From: Deminuibacter sp966424055
GTDB taxonomy: Bacteria > Bacteroidota > Bacteroidia > Chitinophagales > Chitinophagaceae
Length of the DNA stretch: 64,000 nucleotides
Direction of reading: 5' to 3'
Assembly (NCBI GenBank): GCA_966424055.1
Contig: CBJLMB010000026.1
Coordinates: 27,383 to 91,382, forward strand
Part shown: positions 19,221-27,845 of the stretch, piece by piece
Position numbering within the stretch: position 1 is the first letter of the stretch
How the letters are laid out: every line of letters starts with the position of its first letter
Position numbers and translations under genes: made by a program
Notes under the pieces: generated by a model
What the model was told of the DNA's origin: nothing
The model's input: the letters and a program-made list of their open reading frames with translations, nothing else
The model's database searches: none

Positions 19221-21203
19221 TTATTCAAGCACCATTACAAATCCGCTATTTGCATTCAGTGTAATGTCATATTTCTTTTGCTTTACAGTGCTAAGGCTGG
19301 CTTTTGAAAATAGTTCACCGCTGGTTCCATCTGTAAACAGCGTTACATTGTTTTTCTTAAATGAAGCAAGGTTGAGATTCACTTTTCTTTCATTTTTTTC
19401 GCCATTAATACCCGCGATATACCACCGGCTACCGCTTCGCCTGGCGATGACAACGTATTTTCCGGGATAGCCTTCTAAAAATTTCACATCATCCCAATTG
19501 TCGGGAAGCCTTCTTAAAAGTTCTTTTACATCATTGGGCACTTTCGCCATTCCTTCCGGCGCCTGGGCATAATGTTGTATACCGGATAAGAACAATACCG
19601 AAAGGGCCAGTTCAAAAGCGGGAGTGGTTTTTCTGATACAATTAGAAGATGTTAACCCTGTAAGATTCATGGGGGTAAAATCCATTGGATCGAATGCGTT
19701 CCGGGTGAACGGTAACATGGCGCAATGATTGGCTTGCTTATCGGCTGCGTTCTGATCAAATGTCACCATTTCCATTCCATAGATCGCTTCGGCCGTCATA
19801 AGATGAGGATAGGTTTTTTGCCATCCCCTTGGCAATGTAGCGCCATGAAAATTTACGAGCAGCTTATATTTTGCAGCATCATTCAAGATATCAATATAGT
19901 ATTGGATCATGCTCCTGCCATCTCCGCCAAAGAAATCAATCTTTACACCTTTAATACCCATTGCCTGCAGGCGACCGAATTCTTTTTCCCTTCCCTCCTT
20001 TGTAAGCAATAAATTTTTAGGATGATAGGCGATCGTGTTCCAGTCGCCTGCAGAATTGTACCACAATAGCAACCCGACCTTTTTTTGCTTTGCATAGGCT
20101 GACAGTTCAGCTATTTTATCATATCCAATCTTGGTATCCCAGTCTGCATCTATCAGGCAATATTGCCAGTGCATATCGCAGGCATAGTCAATGTATTTTT
20201 TCTGTTCATTGAACGTGATGTTGTCATCCTTGCTATTGATCCAGCTCCAACTGGCTTTCCCGGGTTTTACAAAAGAGCTGTCTTTAAACACTGCTGCCGG
20301 CGCCAGATCAGTACCCAATGTTGATTCCACAATTGTGCTCAAACTTCCGATTGTTATAATACGCCAGGGTGTAAGCCATGGCTTATTATTTCCGGGCAGA
20401 TAACCACCACCCGTAAACACCTCTCTCGGATCGGCAAAGCCGACCGAATAAACAGATGAGGCAGAATCATTGAGTAATCTGGTGCCACAATATGTACCAT
20501 CAAGTGCGGCCTCGGTGATCAGCACCCATATATCGTTCGTTTTAAATAAAGCAGGGTACACCCAGCCTGATTTTAACGGCGACACCGTGCCTACCGGGAT
20601 ATCCTGCAAATAATGTTCTTCATATGACGGATGACAATGCTCGAAACCCGTTTTCGCTTCACTCATGGGTTGCAGCCAGGCGCTTGCTTTTTTGTCAAAT
20701 GCAAATGAGGAATATTCTTTAACGATCGTTTCGTTATTATTTATCCAGGGAAAAGAATACCGGAAAGCCGCCCCATCGTTGGAAAGCCGGAAAATGATAT
20801 CCATTTTCTTCTCTTCCCCGTTAGTAAGGGACATCACCAATTGATTGGCCTGGTAAAGAACATTGCTTTTTTTTGCATTTTTTGTTTGATAGCTATCTGT
20901 TATACCTGTGGGTTTTGATGTCATGAGCAATTTCATACCCCGTGTAAAATCATGCCCCTTCATCATCAAGCCTAAAGCAGAAGGATAAATAACATCAACA
21001 CCAGCTCTTTGTATCCCGTATTGCACTTCACCTGAAGCTGACAAAAAAATATTCAGTGTAATGGACTTATCAGGGCTTTGTAACTGTGCAACCGGCTGTG
21101 CCTGTAACTGGTTAAGCAGCCCGATTCCCCATCCATTCATACCTGTGAGCAGCCAAACTAAAAGAACACATTTTTTAAAACTCATTTTCATAATCATTAA
21201 CAA
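19221..21203 (-). CDS. GH97 alpha-glycosidase, retaining type
   Basis: 660 residues. The signal segment spans about 8-35 (ending LQAQ); a Met at residue 7 (21185) is an alternative start. An N-terminal beta-sandwich (about 36-300) precedes a TIM barrel (about 310-565, from SWSWINSKDDNITF) and a small C-terminal beta-domain. In the barrel GVKIDFFGGDG carries Asp 423 and TAEAIYGMEM carries Glu 472, the nucleophile and acid/base arrangement of the retaining branch of GH97 (alpha-galactosidase-like, compare BtGH97b), not the Glu-only inverting branch of SusB. Likely substrates are therefore alpha-galactosides or beta-L-arabinopyranosides rather than starch; galactose-capped xyloglucan side chains would suit the neighbouring GH74. 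It lies 78 nt after the GH74 remnant on the same strand, so the two may be co-transcribed. Confidence 0.9.
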   Translation of the reverse strand: MLMIMKMSFKKCVLLVWLLTGMNGWGIGLLNQLQAQPVAQLQSPDKSITLNIFLSASGEVQYGIQRAGVDVIYPSALGLMMKGHDFTRGMKLLMTSKPTGITDSYQTKNAKKSNVLYQANQLVMSLTNGEEKKMDIIFRLSNDGAAFRYSFPWINNNETIVKEYSSFAFDKKASAWLQPMSEAKTGFEHCHPSYEEHYLQDIPVGTVSPLKSGWVYPALFKTNDIWVLITEAALDGTYCGTRLLNDSASSVYSVGFADPREVFTGGGYLPGNNKPWLTPWRIITIGSLSTIVESTLGTDLAPAAVFKDSSFVKPGKASWSWINSKDDNITFNEQKKYIDYACDMHWQYCLIDADWDTKIGYDKIAELSAYAKQKKVGLLLWYNSAGDWNTIAYHPKNLLLTKEGREKEFGRLQAMGIKGVKIDFFGGDGRSMIQYYIDILNDAAKYKLLVNFHGATLPRGWQKTYPHLMTAEAIYGMEMVTFDQNAADKQANHCAMLPFTRNAFDPMDFTPMNLTGLTSSNCIRKTTPAFELALSVLFLSGIQHYAQAPEGMAKVPNDVKELLRRLPDNWDDVKFLEGYPGKYVVIARRSGSRWYIAGINGEKNERKVNLNLASFKKNNVTLFTDGTSGELFSKASLSTVKQKKYDITLNANSGFVMVLE

Positions 21204-21281
21204 CTTATAATTTTATCAAATTCAACAAACGATAGCTTGTTCTCTCTTCTGTCCAGCTCCCCGGAAACTGGTGAAAGATTT

Positions 21282-22079
21282 TTAATTGACAACAATGAGC
21301 TTCTTTGTGTAACTAATTGCTTTCAAATATATCCTGACAATGTAGAACCCTGCCTTAAGTCCCGAATCGATCTTTATCTTTTTATCGCCATGAGCAAGCT
21401 TTTCGTAAAGCATCCTGCCCTGGCTATCGTAAATTTTCACGACCGCATTTTCGACAATTCCCGGGAGAAGAACCGTAAATCTTCCTGCATTGGCAGGATT
21501 CGGATACAGGCTTACAGCATTCTCATTCATACTGCTTTTCGATGACATTTTAGCTGCTGATGTACTGCTTGGTGCAGGAACGAGCGGAGAAAGATAATTA
21601 CCGGCAATTACCTGTTGTGCAATGCCTGGCCCCTGCCAGGCTACGGCCACATGATCTCCGCCACTACCTTCCTTATGAAGAACTTCAATGTAGTATTTTT
21701 GCCCGGCAACCAGGTTAATGGCTGCAGACTGCTGTGTACCGAACTTATTCCATTGTTTCGAATCTGTCCACCCATCCACATAAGCTATCCTTGAGCGATT
21801 GGCTGGATTGTCGCTACTGCTCAGGTATAAATCCGTGTTATCATCCCCGGCTACCCAGAAAGTGTAGCTCCCGCTTGCAGGGGGATGTATGTATCCACGG
21901 ATCCTGGTTCCATAATTATCTGCCCAGTTTATAGGGCCTTCCAGGCTGGTGACCTGGTCCCTGCCTGTAGGATTGTTGGGATAATTGGCATTCGAGGTGA
22001 GGCTGTTAATAGTTGTTCCGCTGATCCCTGTCCAGGTCTCTCTCAATATAGAACCGGTTAGGGTGATGTTGAAGGTCTG
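21282..22079 (-). pseudogene. Detached C-terminal part of the GH74 gene: PA14 domain and type IX sorting domain
   Basis: Reading from the CAG codon at 22077-22079, this frame gives QTFNITLTGS, the natural continuation of the Ig-like domain that ends the upstream GH74 frame, then a PA14 lectin-like domain (NYGTRIRGYIHPPASGSYTFW, then DNTDLYLSS, ending HVAVAWQGPG), a Ser-rich linker and a C-terminal type IX secretion sorting domain (VSLYPNPANAGRFTV, then GLKAGFYIVRI, ending KLIVVN). There is no ATG near its start, only TTG at 22044-22046, and no signal peptide, so it is unlikely to be a separate gene. The parental frame breaks at about 22080-22081, where the two frames differ by two extra or one missing base. 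Without this tail the GH74 enzyme would lose its export and anchoring signal. Confidence 0.85.
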
Positions 22080-24574
22080 CGTACTTTGGCATCCCCACTA
22101 TTAGTGTAGGTGGCCACATAATTCCCTGCCTGGCTGGCCTGGATATTGGAAAAGAATACTTCACGCGTAGCGGCACTAAAATTATTCGGCCCGCTCCAGC
22201 TCCACGATCCACCCTGCACAGGCTGAGGCCCCAACTGTACACTGCCACCTGCGGATAGAGAAGCATTGGCGGTCTGCTGCCAGGTGCCGCCGTTCACCTG
22301 TACATAGGGTGTGATGGAAGTGGGCGTACAGGCTGTGGGTTCCCAATAAATCAACCCTCTTCCTCCGCCGGCGCTCATAAATACTCTTCCGGCAACGTTC
22401 ATGTCCCCTACCAGCAATGGCGCGCCTGCGAACTGGTGGGCGTTATCGTTTATTTGGGTCCAGGTAGCTCCCTGATCTGTTGATCTGAAAAGTCCTGTTA
22501 CGCCAGCAACTGTTCCCCAGATGAAAACAGTGGGATAGCTGGCGCCGGGCATCGCCTTTCCTATACCGATCGCTTTACAATAAGTCACACTGGAAACAGT
22601 TGTATAAGCCGCTCCATAGTTGGTTGAATATTTTAGCCCGTTGCGGCCAAGAGGTACCCATACATGTCCTTCAAATCCCGGCACTGTCCTGATCTGGACT
22701 GCCTCCCACGGATAATTCGCTGTTGATGCGCCGGGTGTGCCCGCTACTGAGAAACTAATTCCTTTATTGGAGCTTCTCAGCATTTGCCCGCTGGAGGGAT
22801 TGTAGATATAAAAATTGTTTGAATTTACCTGGTCAGCTGCGGGAGCAGCATCTCCGAGTGATACGCCCGAACAGGCAGACCAATTGGCCCCGTTGTTTGT
22901 TGTATAGTACGTAGTTGCAGAACCTCCGGGGCAATGTAGTATAGTTCCTCCGTCAGCGCTGATGGCCACCTTGCCCTGTGTGCCCATATTGGTGGCGGCT
23001 CCCGTCCATGTAGCGCCTTTGTCGGTTGAATAGTACACGATATTTCCCCCGTTGGAAGCCCTTACTACTTTGCTTGTGTTGCCCGCAGCATAAGCAATGC
23101 TCTGGTTGTTCCCGTCTGTAGGAGAAAGTTTTTTTGACGGGTAAGCAGTCAGCGGATCATGCACAAAACCTGTTACATCTCCAAAGGAAGAAATAAATGG
23201 CCCCCCGGGAATGCTTATGCCATCAAGCAATGCTGTTTCTTCCAACCCGATCACATCGTATTTCCATGTTGGATTTGCGGCCGTAATATCAGAACAGGTA
23301 TACACTCCGCCACCGCCGATGACCCGCACTTTTGAAAGATTGGACTGATCAAACTCGATACAGTCCATCCAGTTCACTGCGCCCCCGTTAGTCCATCCTA
23401 TGCCGTTGCTATCATAGATGGCGTTTGTACCGTTCTTAAGCGTCCAGGTTGATCCGCCATCGGTAGAGAGGAAAATAAAATCTCCCCAGCCGGTGCCGAA
23501 CTGGTTGTTCCAGTATAAGCCGCAGGTAGAAACGATCACCCGGTTCACGTTAGTCGGGTCTATGCTTACGCCCCCATATGCATAATCCTTCGAATGAACA
23601 GGGGTGATGTTTGTCCATACACCGGTCGCGGTATTGAGTTTATACACCTTCCCATTTCCTCCACTGGATTGCGGGCCTGCATCATCCGAATAGGTAACAT
23701 ACATCGTAGTTCCCTGCAATGCTGCCCGGTGCGGCATAAAGCTGGTGGTTGCAGAAATATCGGTAAAGCTGGCTCCCCCATTTGTACTTTTGTAAATGTT
23801 CGCGCCCCCGGTGCGGGATACACCTATGAACATCGTTTGTGTTGCCCCACCCACTACGCTGCTTGAGGGGTCGTACACTACAAAACATATCCCGTTCTCA
23901 TTGGGAGTTGTGGTTACACCATTCCAGGCAAGGTTCCAGTTAATACCGCCATCCGTACTTTTCCATAACCCGTTAGCCCTGGTTCCGCAGAATAAGATAT
24001 TACTGTTGTGGGGGTCAACCGCGAGACGTTCCCCATTCCCGCGCCCGTTCCCGTTTCCATGCGCTTTAAATTTAGCGGTAACATCTGTATAAGTGAAAGT
24101 ATTGCCTTTATCTGTAGATTTTAATATGGCTGTTCTGCCGTTGTTGATATACGAAGTTCCACAGAGCATATAAACATTGTTGGCATTCTGCGGATCCAGT
24201 GCCAATGCTTCCACTCCGATAAATCCATTTTCTGATTCGTTAAGCCAGTCGAGCAGTTGCACCCATTTATTGTTCGCAGCATCCCAGCGGTAAGCGCCGC
24301 CCACATCTGTGCGGCAATACCTGTCGCCCGATGTTTGGTGGGTAATGATGCCTGTTACAAAGCCGCCACCGCCAACAGGTGCATTCTTCCAGGTATAGCC
24401 GGTGGTTTGTGCCTGCAGTTGATAGCCCTGCAGCACCATAATAACAGGAAGCAAACACAGAAAGGCAACTATCTTTTGCCTGAACGGTGCGCATACTTTA
24501 AAAAACATACAAAGCCTGGAAACAAAGAGCAGCATATCCCTTTGTTCAAATGTTGTGTGTAGATTTTTCTTCAT
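22058..24574 (-). CDS. GH74 xyloglucanase, C-terminally truncated by a frameshift
   Basis: 838 residues in the open frame. After an N-terminal hydrophobic segment (about 35-55) comes a two-lobed seven-bladed propeller typical of GH74: GGGGFVTGIITHQTSGD, CRTDVGGAYRWD (Asp 90, expected catalytic Asp), several BNR-like blades (STDGGxxW) and FGDVTGFVHD (Asp 466, the second expected catalytic Asp). An Ig-like domain follows (about 760-830). GH74 enzymes cleave the beta-1,4-glucan backbone of xyloglucan. The frame ends in a foreign tail RRPSTSP, because the true continuation (PA14 and type IX sorting domain at 21282-22079) is in another frame. The catalytic part is intact, but type IX export would fail unless the frameshift is a sequencing error or is bypassed. 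Confidence 0.88.
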   Translation of the reverse strand: MKKNLHTTFEQRDMLLFVSRLCMFFKVCAPFRQKIVAFLCLLPVIMVLQGYQLQAQTTGYTWKNAPVGGGGFVTGIITHQTSGDRYCRTDVGGAYRWDAANNKWVQLLDWLNESENGFIGVEALALDPQNANNVYMLCGTSYINNGRTAILKSTDKGNTFTYTDVTAKFKAHGNGNGRGNGERLAVDPHNSNILFCGTRANGLWKSTDGGINWNLAWNGVTTTPNENGICFVVYDPSSSVVGGATQTMFIGVSRTGGANIYKSTNGGASFTDISATTSFMPHRAALQGTTMYVTYSDDAGPQSSGGNGKVYKLNTATGVWTNITPVHSKDYAYGGVSIDPTNVNRVIVSTCGLYWNNQFGTGWGDFIFLSTDGGSTWTLKNGTNAIYDSNGIGWTNGGAVNWMDCIEFDQSNLSKVRVIGGGGVYTCSDITAANPTWKYDVIGLEETALLDGISIPGGPFISSFGDVTGFVHDPLTAYPSKKLSPTDGNNQSIAYAAGNTSKVVRASNGGNIVYYSTDKGATWTGAATNMGTQGKVAISADGGTILHCPGGSATTYYTTNNGANWSACSGVSLGDAAPAADQVNSNNFYIYNPSSGQMLRSSNKGISFSVAGTPGASTANYPWEAVQIRTVPGFEGHVWVPLGRNGLKYSTNYGAAYTTVSSVTYCKAIGIGKAMPGASYPTVFIWGTVAGVTGLFRSTDQGATWTQINDNAHQFAGAPLLVGDMNVAGRVFMSAGGGRGLIYWEPTACTPTSITPYVQVNGGTWQQTANASLSAGGSVQLGPQPVQGGSWSWSGPNNFSAATREVFFSNIQASQAGNYVATYTNSGDAKVRRPSTSP

Positions 24575-24628
24575 AAAGCATCAGTCGTTTAAGTGAGTTT
24601 AGCCCGGAAAAGGCTAAGTAAATAGTTG

Positions 24629-24671
24629 TACCTCTTTACCAGCAGCCATCAGCCTGGCTGGTAAAGAGGTA
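24629..24671 (-). terminator. Hairpin after the GH5 remnant
   Basis: TACCTCTTTACCAGC (24629-24643) and GCTGGTAAAGAGGTA (24657-24671) form a perfect 15-bp stem with a 13-nt loop, starting 2 nt after the remnant's stop codon. The minus-strand tail (CAACTATTTACTT) is weakly T-rich. On the plus strand TTTTAT follows, so it may work in both directions. Confidence 0.6.
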
Positions 24672-24673
24672 TT

Positions 24674-24817
24674 TTATACACAGGGTAAGCGTATAGCCGT
24701 AAAACCAGCCTGCTTTACAAACTTTACATAAGTCTCGGTGATCTGTGGATTGCCCCAGCTTGTTTCTCCGCTTGTTGCGGAGTGAAGAAATTGATTCCAT
24801 TGTATACCCGGGGGGAT
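24674..24817 (-). pseudogene. Remnant of a GH5-type endoglucanase
   Basis: About 47 residues resemble the N-terminal part of a GH5 cellulase: IQWNQFLHSATSGETSWGNP, then ITETYVKFVKQAGFTAIRLPCV and a stop. In intact GH5 enzymes this block reads roughly GxNLGNxLE..GGETxWGNPxIT....IKxAGFxxVRIPVxW and begins the TIM barrel. The stop falls exactly where the barrel should continue, and no catalytic Asn-Glu motif follows; a hairpin starts 2 nt beyond. The frame upstream to 24967 does not look like a GH5 N-terminus or signal peptide. It lies just upstream of the GH74 gene, which is also damaged, and GH5 and GH74 enzymes commonly act together on xyloglucan or cellulose. The identification rests on a short stretch. 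Confidence 0.55.
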
Positions 24818-24967
24818 CGGCACACCGGATCTATTATTAATGATATGGGGAAAACGGGAAGCACTATTTCTTGTTGGAATGCATGACGAAAATTTTGACA
24901 AAATGACATCATACAGGGGTCGCCCCGGGAAGGTTACTGGCAGCAGAGGTATTTTCATAACAAGCAA

Positions 24968-25343
24968 TCTTTCGCTTAATTGAATGCTATAAAACTACCC
25001 GGATATTCTTTGAGACAGGGGCCTCAAATGTTGCAGATTATGGAGAAGAATGTTGCAGGTACTGATTTTCAGAACTTTTTTCCCGGTTACATCTTTTTCA
25101 GGCTCTTTTACGAGGGATCTTTCTTTTTGGGTTGCGGCATGTTGCGAAGCTGGCGGGCAGCGCTCATTCCAGCTGCAGGATAATGCGCAGCTGCCATTTC
25201 TTCATTTTCACCAGAAGCATGCAAGCATTTTTCCTGTTTTGTCCTGGCTCCCGGAACCAGCACTTAAAAATGATCGACTTCATATGATCCATCACTATTT
25301 GAATAGCAGCAGTTCCGGGAGCATACGATTTTGTCCAACGCCC
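24968..25343. other. Gene-free spacer between the GH43 gene and the GH5 remnant
   Basis: 376 nt with no supported gene. On the minus strand it follows the end of the xylan SusCD operon. It contains a long-spaced inverted repeat (GCTCCCGGAAC at 25247-25257 and GTTCCGGGAGC at 25312-25322), perfect over 11 bp, about 22 nt beyond the GH43 stop codon, which may help end that operon's transcript. No further GH5 sequence was recognised here. Confidence 0.5.
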
Positions 25344-26711
25344 TCACTCAAACTTCCACCAGTCAAAGTTGAACAAAGATCTCCCGGTGCCTTTAAAAAC
25401 AAAGTACATATCATGCACGCCTTTCACTTTGTTGATACTGCAGCGCTGTACCATCCACCGCGCATTGCTGCCGGTGCTTTTAACCTTCAACACGGCCGGA
25501 ACAGGTCCATCTACCGCATCCAGGTGAATTTCTATAAGCGCGTCTTTGGATTGGCCGGCTATGGCCGCCGCAAAACGTTTGGCACCCGCCTTAAAATCAA
25601 CGTTCCGCAGTTTTATATAATCCCCGGGATCGATATCCGTCACATACCCGCCTGCCGCTTCCGTCCAGGCAACCTCCACACCTTCCTCCCATGCAATGGT
25701 TTCTGCTTCGGTACGGCGAAAAGCATCCAGGTACCCTACGCCGTTTTCGATACCAGGTGTGGGTGAAATCCTGGGTATAGTACCGTTGGCCGAAAACTTT
25801 ATTTCATCCGCACATACAGAACGCGTGAAGCCTCCCCCACCTTTTAATGCGCCGTTGTGATAAAACAGCCAGGTCTTCCCTTTGTAATCTATCAATCCCG
25901 GATGGTTGGTAAAAGCGCCGCCTTTTTGAATAACAGGCATAATTGTATCGCCATATATCCATGGGCCCGTTGGTGTTTTACTGGTAGAATAGGCCAGGTG
26001 CTCGGGCACACCACCCGCAGGATACAACAAATAATAGGTATCTTTCCGCTTATACAACCAGGGCCCTTCTTCATAAGATGAGGGTCTTTTAACGGTATCT
26101 TTAACCCGGTAATGAAATCCTTCTCTGGTAAGCGGCACTTTCACAATGCCTGTGTGCTGATCGAAAGAGATCATGTCTTCATTTAATTTCACATACCATA
26201 GATCCGGGTTGCCCCAGTACAGGTATGCCTGCCCGTCATCATCGATAAAAACCGTTGGATCGATATCGCCCCAATGCGCGGCAATCAAAGGTTTTCCCAG
26301 TGCATCCCTGAATGGACCGGTTGGGTGATCGGCCACAGCTACGCCAATCGCCATCCTGTTCGTGGCAGCGTCTTTTGCACAAACATACCAGTAGAACTTA
26401 CCGTTACGATCAATACATTGAGATGCCCAGGCATTACTTACAGCCCAGTGAAATGTTTTAAGCGATAACGGGGCGCCTCTGTCTGTCCAGTTCACCATGT
26501 CGGTGGTCGAGTAAACATGCCAGTCCTTCATGGTAAACCAGGTTGAACTGTCTTCATCATGCCCCGTATACAAAAACAATGTATCCTTATACACCAGCGG
26601 GGCTGGATCTGCCGTATAAATTGTCTGCACAACCGGGTTTTGTGCATGCGTTACCGCCATTGATAGCAGGAATAAGGTAAACGCAAAAAAATGTTTGTTC
26701 AATGAATGCAT
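25344..26711 (-). CDS. GH43 glycosidase with C-terminal CBM6-like module (arabinofuranosidase/xylosidase)
   Basis: 455 residues with a signal peptide ending VTHA-QNP. The five-bladed GH43 propeller spans about 24-325: IYTADPAPLV with the general base Asp 35, DIDPTVFIDDDG with the pKa-modulating Asp, and SYEEGPWLYKR with the acid Glu. A beta-sandwich of CBM6 type follows (about 335-455: RTEAETIAWEEGVEV near its start, ending FNFDWWKFE). GH43 enzymes of this build usually remove arabinofuranose from arabinoxylan or act as beta-xylosidases; the exact activity cannot be read here. It is the last gene of the xylan SusCD operon, 89 nt after the DUF1735 lipoprotein. It resembles the GH43 at 43055 in layout. 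Confidence 0.88.
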   Translation of the reverse strand: MHSLNKHFFAFTLFLLSMAVTHAQNPVVQTIYTADPAPLVYKDTLFLYTGHDEDSSTWFTMKDWHVYSTTDMVNWTDRGAPLSLKTFHWAVSNAWASQCIDRNGKFYWYVCAKDAATNRMAIGVAVADHPTGPFRDALGKPLIAAHWGDIDPTVFIDDDGQAYLYWGNPDLWYVKLNEDMISFDQHTGIVKVPLTREGFHYRVKDTVKRPSSYEEGPWLYKRKDTYYLLYPAGGVPEHLAYSTSKTPTGPWIYGDTIMPVIQKGGAFTNHPGLIDYKGKTWLFYHNGALKGGGGFTRSVCADEIKFSANGTIPRISPTPGIENGVGYLDAFRRTEAETIAWEEGVEVAWTEAAGGYVTDIDPGDYIKLRNVDFKAGAKRFAAAIAGQSKDALIEIHLDAVDGPVPAVLKVKSTGSNARWMVQRCSINKVKGVHDMYFVFKGTGRSLFNFDWWKFE

Positions 26712-26800
26712 ATTTTAATCAGATAAAAACAATAGTTCCTTATTGCTTTGCCGGCAACACTGTTGTTTTTTAGAACAACGCACAGCAATACAAGCCATAC

Positions 26801-27817
26801 CTAGTTTACAACAGGTGTAAATGTTTCAAATTTAACACCCCTGTCGCGCATTACCAGCGTATCTGTAAAACTATGTACCGATGTGCCAAAGTTCACCACA
26901 TACTTAAGATGCAACACATCACGTGGCTGATTTCCCCAGCTATCACCCCCTTTAATAAATTCTCCTGTTCCGCTAAGTGTGTATGAAGCCGATGCGGGAC
27001 TGCGCAGCGTACATTTTCCTTTGCCGTCAAAAACCAGCTGAAGCTGGAATGGCATGTTTACATTTGTTCTTGACTTCGCGTTCAGGAGTACAGAATCCAT
27101 CGACATAGACAGGGTGCCTGCACTACAAAGCTGGTCTGTTTCCACATAGGCCGTATGGTAAGTGATCGTGGTATCACCGGCACCGTCTTTAATTAATTCA
27201 ACACCTCTTCTCAGGTAATTGCCATGCCAGGGATTGATGTATTTTACAGCATACAGTACATAGTTCTTGGGCAATACGCTCCAGTTACCCGCAACGCGCG
27301 GGTCGGGTGAGGCAAGCGTGCTTTTGCCGCTAAGAATAGAATCGGCATTGGTAACCGACTTCATACGCAGGGGGATAATAAATGTATTGGTAACCGAACG
27401 GGGATCTGCAAAAAAATCATCGGTCAACTGTACTTCAAGGCCGCCCATTACACTGCCTGCCGGTATGGTAATGGTCATGTTTTTGGGAAGTGTATAATAG
27501 TTTGCCGGCATGGCGATGGCATTATTGCCAGATTCGCCAAATTTCAGGTTCTGGCAAAGGGAATTATCAACAGCAACGCCGATGGCAACATCCCGCGTAT
27601 TGCTGTAAACGCCGCCCATGGTTGCTTCAATCCTGCATTTGTGTGCGCTATCTAGCGAGTTGTCAAAAATATCCGTTCCGAGCACCAGTGTTCTTACCGG
27701 CGACTGATAGGCAAAATAAACGGATGTATATTTATAATCGGGAAAACTCAGCTCTTTATTAGAGCAGGAGCACAATGCAGCCACAATAGTCCATGCCACC
27801 CATATTATTTTTTTCAT
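26801..27817 (-). CDS. DUF1735/DUF4361 lipoprotein, XusE-like surface glycan-binding protein
   Basis: 338 residues from the ATG at 27815-27817. A longer in-frame start would overlap the upstream SusD gene by more than 200 nt, and this Met begins the lipoprotein signal MKKIIWVAWTIVAALCSC. The first half (about 25-170) is a DUF1735-type beta-sandwich (YTSVYFAYQSPVRTLVLGTD, then MTITIPAGSVMGGLEVQLTD). The second half, from NYVLYAVKYINPWHGNYLRRG, matches the DUF4361/BT_3044-like C-terminal domain. Such proteins follow SusC/SusD pairs and bind the target glycan at the cell surface. Gene order (SusC-SusD-SusC-SusD-this) equals that of the Xus xylan system, where the equivalent protein is XusE, so xylan binding is likely. 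Confidence 0.8.
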   Translation of the reverse strand: MKKIIWVAWTIVAALCSCSNKELSFPDYKYTSVYFAYQSPVRTLVLGTDIFDNSLDSAHKCRIEATMGGVYSNTRDVAIGVAVDNSLCQNLKFGESGNNAIAMPANYYTLPKNMTITIPAGSVMGGLEVQLTDDFFADPRSVTNTFIIPLRMKSVTNADSILSGKSTLASPDPRVAGNWSVLPKNYVLYAVKYINPWHGNYLRRGVELIKDGAGDTTITYHTAYVETDQLCSAGTLSMSMDSVLLNAKSRTNVNMPFQLQLVFDGKGKCTLRSPASASYTLSGTGEFIKGGDSWGNQPRDVLHLKYVVNFGTSVHSFTDTLVMRDRGVKFETFTPVVN

Positions 27818-27845
27818 TTCACTATTTTTTAGCATTAAGTAAAAA

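Noticed and set aside
25050..25766. A 238-codon plus-strand open frame at the end of the GH43 gene
   Set aside because: It overlaps the well-supported GH43 coding region on the opposite strand and shows no family resemblance; it is a shadow frame.
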